64,000 bases of DNA from assembly GCA_027943335.1 (NCBI GenBank), contig BSBK01002159.1, positions 1,473,501-1,537,500 on the forward strand. Reading direction: 5' to 3'. Both the position numbers and the translations under genes were made by a program. This DNA is from Chamaecyparis obtusa. Lineage: Eukaryota > Streptophyta > Pinopsida > Cupressales > Cupressaceae. A model generated the notes under the pieces. It saw only the letters and a program-made list of their open reading frames with translations, did not search any database and was not told the origin of the DNA. Positions 55,582 to 64,000 of the stretch are shown here, in pieces (positions within the stretch are counted from its first letter, which is position 1; every line of letters starts with the position of its first letter).

Positions 55582-58190
55582 GATGGTTATCCTAATTCGA
55601 GAGCACAGATTTGAGCATGGGCATCGAAACCTGTGGCCACCAACCTATGGACCTTCAGTAAGTACTCGATCAACTTACTTTGTCAATTTACTGCATTTAA
55701 TTTGAGAAAAAATGAATTTTTCATGTTAAAACCCTCTTTTTTTCCATTTTTTTAACAACACTTTTAATCATTTCTCTAGCGCTTACACAATTCTTTTTGC
55801 GCTTCTGTGCTTTCAAATAGTGCTTCCATGATTTGAAATAGCGCGTATGCATGTTCAATTTAGGGCTTTTTCTCATGCACCATTTTCTCTAGTGCTTTTA
55901 AATTTAATTGCACTTTTGATGTTTTGATTAGCACGTTCAACATTTCTTTTAGCACTTTTAAAACCTTTTAGCACTTTCACCTTAGAACAACACTTTCACC
56001 AATTTTACTAGTGCTTTTAATATTTTGAGTTGCATTTTTTCCTTTTAGCGCTTTTAATCATTAAAATAGTGCTTTTACCCTATTAGGAAAAATGCAAATG
56101 ACTTAGTCAGTTTTCCGAACTGTTCAGTGTCATCAATCAATTGATTGGCTTAGGTAATAAACCTGATTTGGTAGCAAGTCATAGATGTCAGTTTGAATCA
56201 ATTTAGTTTAAATTTTTTATTATCAATCTAGATTTAGATGATTGGTGATGATAAATTTTTCGTCTTCTCTAAATAGAATAAGGAAAATTGATTGTGGTTT
56301 GATATTTTGTCAATGTTTGATTGACTTAGGATGATTTCAAAAGATAATTGATTTCAAAACTGATGTGATTTAACTTACTTTTTGCAGGCCATGCTTAAGT
56401 CACTGGTCATTCAAGGTTTGTATCCCTTACCATTCAGTATGATAGATGATTTGAGCACTCTAGATCATCGACACATAGGAAGATGTGGTTTTTCCTTCTT
56501 GCTCGTCCTACCTCGATTCAGAGTGAATCGAGGATTGATTACAGCTATGGCAGAGAGGTAGCACTCTGACCATAACACTTTCCACTTACCCATGGGAGAG
56601 ATGAATATCATACTCTCGAGGATATCTATCACATCCTCTGCATCCCTACACATGGAGGGTTGGTGTACTATGATCAGGTTTATGATGGTACAACTTGCCG
56701 GTGGGTGTTCCAAGACCCGACGATTGGTGATGACTATATTCAGTGGGCTCAACTCCCTTCATTCTTGGTTCTTCTATTTTGGGTGCTCTAATTGGTGGCT
56801 TCCTTATGTTTGATCGCCGAGGGCATGGCTTCACAGTTGGTTGGGGTCATATCATAGAGGATCTAATGGCTTAGCCCGACGGTTTGATTGGGGTTCTTGT
56901 GTTTTGGCGCAGCTATAACATGAGCTACATTTAATTTTTTATTAGTGTTCTGCAACTCTATCTGTTGGAGTCATTCTGTTGCAGTTATGGACATGGGAGC
57001 ATATCCCAGTTACTAGGCTGATTGCAGTTCATCACCGTGATCTTGGGTGGCCATTTGCCTGGATGTATGAGGGCATGGTGGTGCAAGCCCATCTGGGAAA
57101 GTTAGATTACTAGCACTACGTGATAGATGACATGGATCAAGTCATCAGGCAACCATACATTAGATGTGAGGTGTGGCCCAAGGATGCTTCAGAGCTTCCT
57201 TTTATGTGCTGCCCATGATGGATGATAGGGTGATCTCTGCACATTATTGAGAGATTTTGTTTTTTTTGAGTGCTACAACAGTATGGGCGTACACAGGGAA
57301 TGTCGCAAGGTGTAGCTATGTATGCCCATGTTCAGGATGAGTGATCAATATGGGGGTCACAGGTCAATTATAGGATAGCATGCTAGGAGATAGAGTATTT
57401 TGGTCACTTGCTATGGGAGATGAGGGATCATTTGATTGATGCTAGCATGACCAATGAGTATGCAGATTGGTTTGCTCAAAACCCTTTTCTGAGGTTCTTT
57501 GATCCAGCGAAGTGGATACCTAGGATCGAGGAGGAGTTGGATGATGACGGTGGGGATGGAGATGTTGGTAGGAGTGGTAGGAGATGGGCTCATCAGGGAT
57601 GACCAATTCGTTGGGCAGCTAGAGCAAGTAGAGTTTTGATACTAGTTATTGTTGCTGCTCCCATTCCTCCTAGGGGTGGTGGTGGTGTTCATATGAGGGG
57701 TGGTCCTACTAGGGATTGAGGTGTGAATAGGGTTTTACATCAGGTTGCTGTGGATCCTGCAGTCAGATAGGGCCATCATAGGGTCTGACGTCAGAGATAG
57801 GTGGATGCTCAGGTAGCTGTTGATATTGATGCTCAAGTTGTACAAATTTTGTTAGATTAGGCCCAGGGCAGACCAACACAAGATCCTCCACAGACCATGC
57901 CACAGGTTATTCCACAGGCTCCTCCAGTACATGCTCCTGCTTCTACTTCTATTCCATCTTCTTCATCTCATCCATCTTCTTCAATGTCATCTTCTTCCAT
58001 GCCTCCACCACAGACTCCTCTGGCACAGGCTCCGAGTTCAGAGGCTCCAGCGACTACATCAAATGTTTGAGCCTTACAGTTGGATGTGTCTCAGATTAGA
58101 CAATAGGTTACCCAGCTTAGTAGTATGATGCAAGCTTTTATGGCTACTATGAGTCAGCATGGGCTACATGCTAGTTCAAGAACACCTCTA
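55582..58190 (+). pseudogene. Plant mobile domain (PMD) protein pseudogene
   Basis: Exon 1 (55582-55658, MVILIREHRFEHGHRNLW) is followed by a GTAAGTAC donor at 55659; the acceptor TTTTTGCAG ends at 56388. Exon 2 reads GLYPLPF, ..GLITAMAER, a TAG, HSDHNTFHLPMGEMNI, then after a frame change EDIYHILCIPTHGGLVYYD and VFQDPTIGDDYIQWA, then WTWEHIPVTRLIAVHHRDLG and RCEVWPKDASELPF. This is the aminotransferase-like plant mobile domain order (RW.....TFHLP.GEMT.TL.DV..LL.LP..G), known from MAIL/MAIN-type proteins and from transposons. A Pro/Ser-rich tail (57900-58070) and a short coiled coil (LDVSQIRQ.VTQLSSMM) end it. Several stops and frameshifts make it non-functional. The LTR at 58198 cuts off what follows. 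Confidence 0.82.
55659..56388 (+). repeat. Putative intron with TAGCGCTTTTAA-like repeats
   Basis: GT..AG boundaries as above. Between 55775 and 56075 a short motif of the form TAG(C/T)(G/A)CTTTTAA occurs about a dozen times at 20-40-bp spacing, with drift from GCGCTT to GCACTT and GTGCTT. Confidence 0.65.
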
Positions 58191-58197
58191 TTAGGAA

Positions 58198-59305
58198 TGG
58201 GAACACTGAGAGGGGGGGGGGGGTGAATCAGTGTTCATTGTATTTTATCTTTTTTCTTTCTTCTTTAAACTCAACTTGAATACTTAAATACTGAAATGAA
58301 CATTAACATAAACATGAAACATGAAATCAACACATAACACCAATATGGTTATGAGGAAACCCAAATAGGTAAAAACCCCGGTGGGAATTAACACCCACTA
58401 ATATTCTATACTAGTGTTTTATGATCCTTGTTAGAAATCCTTAACCCTGTTAGGAGTTGCTTTACAATGTGTTTAGTACAGTGACCTTGTCAAGGGTAGG
58501 ACCCTGTTAGAAGTCTTTTACAATAAACCCTATTAGGGGTGTGGACACACTATCCTAGGGCTCATTGCTCAAGTGGTGAAGGCTACAACCTTCTGATCTC
58601 AGATACACACTATATCTGCTGGATGAACTGTCACTATGACACTACTTGTCTGATCAATTCCTTTGATGCATTGATGCTTTGACCTCTTGCAAAGCTGTAA
58701 TACATCTTATCAACTCTTTGCATACTTCTACTCTACTTGTCTCAACTATATATCCACTCTCATGCTGATACAATGGGCGCATCTAATATTTATATGTGCA
58801 TGCAAAACAAATAACTAGGTCGGCCATTTAACTGATTAGATACAACGCTTCCAATTGAATTGGCTCAAGAGTGTTTACAAATAAACATAATTACATGTTG
58901 GTAACCTAATTACAATAGGCACATAGCCTTTACAACATAATAATATAACCACAAACCAAAATACCAACAGTCATCTGCTTGCTTTGTTCTTCTTTGGCAT
59001 TCATTGTCTGTGCAACTTGAACTCTTTGTATCTTTCTCATATTGAATATTCTAATCATGCACTCTTAGAATTAGCATGAATATGATGTTACCAACTTAAC
59101 TTCTAGGGAACATACCATAATTTTTTTGTATGCACATGCGCTGATGCTATGATCTTTAGGTACTATGTACACTGTCTAGTCTTCAACACTTAGCTAATTT
59201 CTGATCTTCTCATCAAGTGCGCTGACTCCAAAACACTATGAATTTGTTTCCATAATGACAACACTATATTAAGTCATATACACTAGTGTAGTCAAATTTC
59301 CAACA
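58198..59305 (-). repeat. 3' LTR of minus-strand LTR element
   Basis: Plus-strand edges TGGGAACACTGAG and AATTTCCAACA; on the minus strand it starts TGTTGGAAATTTG right after the polypurine tract. A G12 run is at 58212-58223 and a minus-strand TATAAATA box at 58787-58794. The second LTR would be beyond 64000. Confidence 0.75.
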
Positions 59306-59320
59306 TCTCCCCCTTTGTCA
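59306..59320 (-). promoter_or_regulatory. Polypurine tract (minus strand)
   Basis: TGACAAAGGGGGAGA on the minus strand, next to the LTR. A near copy, GTCAAAGGGGGAGTA, occurs at about 59460-59474. Confidence 0.8.
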
Positions 59321-59748
59321 ATGGTGGCAACAAAGGAGTATGGCACAGTTACTAACTGTTCTCTTATACAAAAAACTTTTGTTATACTCTATCTTATATC
59401 TCCCTTATATTCTTTATTGTACATCTTCTTTATATATCTATAACTCTGTATTGTATACATACTCCCCCTTTGACATTAATGACAAAGGTGCTACAAAACT
59501 ATATCTAGAAATACTTATAGTGAGAGAACATCCAAATATGCTATCTGTAAGTTTTGGATCTCTTTCTTCCAAAATGTAATCATTGAATTAACAATCTGGA
59601 GATGGACGCATAATGCATATTGTAGCTTCTCCATCTTCTCCAAATCTATGCTAGGACCATGATCATATGTCACCATGGTGTTATCAATCTCCTTGATATT
59701 CTGATTAAGTATATCTAGTGAGGGCGCAAGAACATTTCTAAGCTGAGT
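59321..59748. other. 3' untranslated part with second polypurine-like tract
   Basis: Non-coding between the extra ORF and the polypurine tract. The second tract sits in a near-palindrome, CCTTTGTCATTAATGTCAAAGG on the minus strand. Confidence 0.55.
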
Positions 59749-62700
59749 TCACCTAGCCCTTATTTTTGACATCTCCTTTTCTGCCTTCTCAATCTTGTCA
59801 ATTTGTCCTTGATATACATTATTGCACATATTTACATCAGTGGATGGGTCTTTCACTAATTTCTTTACTTTCTCAATCATAGCTTCTTCCTCTTGTACCT
59901 TCTTGAAATGGTCATCAATTAACTTGTCCCGATCCATACAGTTAGCAATAATCTTTCTACCACTTGCTGCAAACTCCTTCAAAGATGCTTGTCCAATCTT
60001 TAGTGAGCTCAGATCAAGTGTAAAGTTACTAACCAACTCACTAAGCCTCTTCTTCATGTACTTCTCTTTGCAACTTGGAGATGTAGATTATTCCAAGTTG
60101 GCAAAATTAGTCTTAAAGGCTGTGAGGATGTTGCTAACATCATCAATTGTACTGACCTTAGGTACTTTCTTGTCTAAAGGTAGCAGGTTGTTCAATATTT
60201 TCACTGACTCAACAAATAGGGGATTCTACATTACCTATTTCTCCTTGGCCTTCTCTATAGCTAAGACACTGATCTTGATCAGGTTTTCTTCTCCCCATGA
60301 ATCCAAACTAGTTGTGTTAGATGTCAAACTTGACAACAATGCTACTGAGGGTAGTGGAGTGATAGGAGTGTTGTCCTCTACTTCTTGCTTTACTTTGATT
60401 AGCATTTTAACAGATTTCTTATTTCCTTTTTCTTCTTCTTTTTCTTTCTCCTCTTCCATATTTTCTTCTTCTTTTCCTATTTATTTTTCTTTTTGTACTT
60501 CTTTCTTTTCTTCTTTTTCATCAGTTATATCCCCAACCAATATTTCTTGTTGATTAGGAGGAGTGTTACCACATAAGTTCTCAGCCTCTTAAGTTCTTAC
60601 AAAGGCTTCTTCAAACTTGTCCAAATCTATGTCTGTGGCCACCATAGTAACTTTTACATTGTCAATGAAAATTGAATCATCCTTGAGTGTCTCTGTCATG
60701 GGCACAGACTTATCTTCCTTTGTATGTGTTTCAACTACAGGTGTTGAGTCAAGGGGACTTTTCATAGGTACATTAGTGGGCTCTACCACCTTGACTTCCT
60801 TTGTGGGCACTTGAGTTGTAGGCGCAGTAGATGGGAACATGTGCCTGTTCATGAAGACCTTCTCAAATGCTTTCTATGTTTCCTTAGCCACCAATTCATA
60901 GTTCTTGTCCATTATATGTAGGGTCCTTGACTTGGTTCTAAGATGTGGCTTCACCAGATCTAACAATAACTTCTTTTCTTCTAGCGAGCATACTAGGGGG
61001 TTTCATCTAAGGTCTTTTCCCTTATCCTTAGGTCCTCTTCAATGGCCTATCTCTTTTGGAATTCTAGGATGTTCCACACATTATCTAGAATCATAGTTTT
61101 TAGTTCTAGGACTATCTTTTTGAACGTTAGCATATGTTTGACAATCATTCCATGAATTTCTGACTTGTCAATTTCACTATATTTTTCACAGAACTTCCCT
61201 ACTTGATCTATCCTGCCTTCATCAATGATCCTTGTACTCAACACACTTAGACTGGGTTTGAAGCTTACTTCTAGGGGTGCTTGAGTATTCTTCCTATTCC
61301 TTGTTACTCATGAGGATGGATGACCAGTGCTAATCTCTTTCTTCCTCTTAGGCATTGCCCTATACTTAGGAGGAGCAGTAAGGTCAATAGTTTCCTTGGG
61401 CACAAAAGGGGTATCATCAGATTTCTCAAGTTTCACCTTCTTCATCTTTGGGTCATCAGATTCTATCTTTACTGTAGCTGCGCTCTCTAATTCCAAAGCA
61501 ATCTTCTCTTGCCTTGCTTTGTCTAGGTCTACTTGAGACACTCCATGAATTCTCAAAATCTCTGAAGTAACCTTGGCAACTTTTCTTTTTGTTGTTGCAC
61601 TGTTTAGTACAGCATCTACTTCTCTTGTTTTCTCTTCATAAGTCCCCCATCTAGGTTCATTGGGGTCCTTAGGAGCTAACAAAAGAACTTGAGCATAAGC
61701 CTCTATAATAGGATCTTCAACTTCATATCCCAATGGATGAATCCACTTTGTTCTTGGTTCAACAACTTCCATGCATGTTGTATCAGTTTCCACCAGAAAA
61801 CAAATTGTGTCCTTGTATTTCTCAACAATACTTTCCAGAATCCTATATCTCATATGCATTTTGACCCTAAATGTCTTCAATTCTAGAGTTATGTAATCCT
61901 TAAGGGTACTTTCCGTGGATGCCTTAAAGGATATCTAAGGCATAGTGGGAATAGATTTGTCTAGATACAAATCAGACACCTTTCCAAGAATATGGAAGTA
62001 CATGTAGATTATTAGAGACCCAAACTTGAATATCTTGGTCTTGTCATGCTTGATGGCTCTTATGTTGTCTATCAGCTGTGCGCACAAGATCTCACATAGA
62101 TTGAACTCTCCATTCTCTCTTACCAACCTTATTGCTACTAGGATGGTGGCCACTGACACACTATTCACTCTGCAAGTGTGTTGGAACCTATATCCTAGTA
62201 TCATGGACATTAATTTGATGTCTTTCTCCTCTATAGGCTCAACTGTCATTTTGTGCCTATCACTTCTTGATTTACAAGCCTATTCTAAAAGTTTTCTGGT
62301 GTCCTTGCCTGCTGGGAGAATGACACCTATCCTTGAGAGTCCTGTCATCTCATGAATTAGGTCTCTTGTTATCCTAACTGACATTTCACCTATCCAAAAT
62401 AGGTCATCATGAATCCTGCTAAGTAGAATTTTGATCCATTCCAACTCATAGAACTCATATGCCATAGCACATTCCACTATAGGATGATTATCCAACTATG
62501 CATACTCATCCATGAAGGTTTTGTCAGGTTTCATCATTGCTTCCATGTGCGGTCTTATTCTATCCAGACCTACTGGTTCCTTCTTGCAATATATGTATGC
62601 CCTAATGTCTTCCACATGCATAACACCCATGGGAGTGCGGGAGAATGCACCTTCTGGGTCATCTAGTGTGGATTTAATTGGATGCCTCTTAAACACATAT

Positions 62701-62760
62701 CTCTTCTTCTCTACCACATCAAATACAATTGGACTTACTTACTTGTGTATCACTTTTCAA
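59749..62760 (-). pseudogene. Extra ORF of about 1,000 codons in place of pol
   Basis: The minus strand reads in one frame from about 62760 to 61047 with stops at 62496, 62280, 61935, 61308 and 61047, then after a single frame change from about 60852 to 59749 with two more. N-part: RHPIKSTLDDPEGAF, AYIYCKKEPVGLDRI, YEFYELEWIKILLSRI, then WIGEMSVRITRDLIHEMTGL. Next a helical block (VSVATILVAIRLVRENGEF, FGSLIIYMYFHIL), YRILESIVEKYKDTI, a Lys/Glu-rich linker with nuclear-signal-like KKVKLEK and PKRKKE, a Ser/Thr/Pro-rich region, and a coiled-coil end (SLKIGQASLKEFAASGRK, KVQEEEAMIEKVKKLVK). Not gag, protease, RT or integrase; function unknown. Its plan parallels the extra ORF at 2706-4898. Confidence 0.78.
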
Positions 62761-63156
62761 ATGATCTTAAAGACTTCTGAATTGGCGCGATAAACTAGGG
62801 TTTCCGCAACTGATCAAATGCACTACTAATCACTGATGAATTAATCGGTAATCCTTCACAATCAAATGCTAGGGCTCTTCTACTCTCCAATCACTCTGAA
62901 TTCGAATGCAATGGAAGATCTATAAACTTCTGTGTACTTTAAAGTAGGAATTCTACCATTAATGCTTGCCGCGTAAACCAGGCTATCACTAAAAATTTCT
63001 AACTTTCATTTTGTAAACAATCAGCTAGTGCACTCTTGCACATAGAATCTTCTAGTCTCTAAAAGGTTAAGTCCAAAGGCACATACTCTAAGAGTGAGTA
63101 TACCAGCCACGCAAGGGTCTAGAGCTAAATTAGTTCCCCCTATGACCTTGAGGGCC
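62761..63156. other. Spacer between gag and the extra ORF
   Basis: No clear coding. The true start of the extra ORF probably lies here, but stops prevent choosing an ATG. Confidence 0.4.
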
Positions 63157-64000
63157 ATTCATCCTGATGTAGAGGGTGCATCCACTGTGGATGCATCCAA
63201 TACATGTTCATCAACCTTATCTTTATTCACCTCTAACCAAATCAAGCTTGCATCCTCTGAATCTTTCACAAACTTGACTTCTCCTTCGATATCTAATACT
63301 GGTTCTTCGAGTTTTTTAGGGCTTTCCTGATTTTGTGTCCTTGATTTACAAAACTTTGAGATGTTTCCAACCTTGTTACAAGAGTGACAAATGACTGGAG
63401 GCCTTATATTCCTTGGCGCATTGATATGGGTTACCATTTTACATTGTCTAGCTGAGTGACCATTATAGTTATAAATCTGACATGTAACATTATGAGAACT
63501 TCTTACATTTGGCTGATTCTGATTTCTCTGATTATGCTGAGTCTTGTTTTTCTAAATTGTCTTACAATTCATAGCTCTATGACCAAATTTATTACATGAA
63601 TAACAATAACCATTGAAAGGTCTTACCTCTGTACAGTTCCTTGCTATATGTCCATGCTTTTTACATGCATAACAAGTTTGATCTACTAGCTTGTGCTCAT
63701 TCTTGGATGGTTCAACATGATCTTTTGTCTGACTTCCAGTATCCTTAGCATCTGAGGTGCCTTCTGGTGCTTTCACTCTTGCTCTCATGTTGTCAATCTG
63801 ATTTTGTGCTTCATTGTATCCAATGCAGCTAATATCTCCTTTAAGTCTTCTTGCATACAACTGAGATTATATCAAATTAGAACTAGCGTGCAATTTATCA
63901 ATGTGATTCTTTGCCTCTTTCAATTCAGATTCCAAGCTTTCTTTATTGTTCCTTAGTTCCAAGATTTCCATGTTTGCTTGCCTCAATTCTTCATTGCGTT
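63157..64000 (-). pseudogene. Gag tail with four zinc knuckles (partial)
   Basis: Minus strand from the window edge: a coiled coil (NEELRQANMEILELRNNK, SLESELKEAKNHIDKL), a TAA near 63867, then YARRLKGDISCIGYN, knuckles CYACKKHGHIARNC and CYSCNKFGHRAMNC, a TAG at 63552, a degenerate third knuckle (CQIYNYNGHSARQC), a fourth (CHSCNKVGNISKFC), and an acidic tail ending in STVDAPSTSG. Frame is constant apart from the stops. Nucleocapsid knuckles bind element RNA. The multi-knuckle coiled-coil gag resembles that of SIRE-type copia, but with no RT the superfamily is an inference. Confidence 0.85.

Noticed and set aside
59822..60553. 243-codon plus-strand open frame rich in Ser and Phe
   Set aside because: Antisense of the Lys/Glu-rich coiled-coil part of the minus-strand extra ORF; composition is the mirror of that, and no start context or domain supports it.

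Overview
The window looks like nuclear DNA from a seed plant with a very large, repeat-dominated genome, most likely a gymnosperm (inference). It is AT-rich, and almost every recognisable coding trace belongs to an old LTR retrotransposon or an L1-type LINE. Other plant marks are initiator-tRNA primer sites (TGGTATCAGAGC type), a PLS-type pentatricopeptide (PPR) fragment, a plant mobile domain (PMD) pseudogene and one large intronless exon with an organelle-type N-terminus. I saw no rRNA, tRNA or CRISPR features.

Layout. 1-5250: 3' half of a Ty3/gypsy element (integrase end, a 15/30-bp tandem repeat, a long extra ORF at 2706-4898, polypurine tract, 3' LTR). 5593-6825: a tandem duplication whose second copy carries a solo LTR of a related family with a perfect target duplication, while the first copy keeps the empty site. 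7950-9130: a badly decayed gypsy RT/RNase H. 12240-14011: minus-strand gypsy gag-protease remnant with its PBS and an LTR edge. 14595-17759: copia-type LTRs around a shrunken PPR fragment. 20261-20818: a 264-bp direct repeat. 21943-25943: a rearranged minus-strand copia element with a 258-bp higher-order repeat and an LTR that has a primer-binding site and leader on both sides as a 298-bp inverted repeat.

26608-28488 (minus) is the only candidate cellular gene that still reads cleanly: a 626-codon first exon with a targeting-like N-terminus, a basic segment, two tiers of internal repeats and a splice-donor-like end.

30000-43000 holds L1-type LINE fragments (ORF1, endonuclease, RT, RNase H), into which a gag-protease-only LTR element (34572-38087, TSD TAGAT/TGGAT) is inserted. 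A solo LTR of a related family with TSD ATGTA is at 43635-44458. 45900-51880 is a minus-strand LINE (RVT zinc finger + RNase H) split by a complete 4.9-kb copia element (46136-51036, TSD CATAC). 53005-53330 is a gypsy integrase scrap. 55582-58190 is a decayed PMD gene with a probable intron. 58198-64000 is the 3' part of a minus-strand LTR element in which a gag with several zinc knuckles is followed by a decayed ORF of about 1,000 codons in place of pol, then a polypurine tract and a 1.1-kb LTR.

How the parts relate: the main theme is nested insertion followed by decay. The most interesting theme is that two unrelated LTR elements carry long non-canonical ORFs that resemble each other in layout and may share a PMD-like core motif with the third, PMD-bearing locus.
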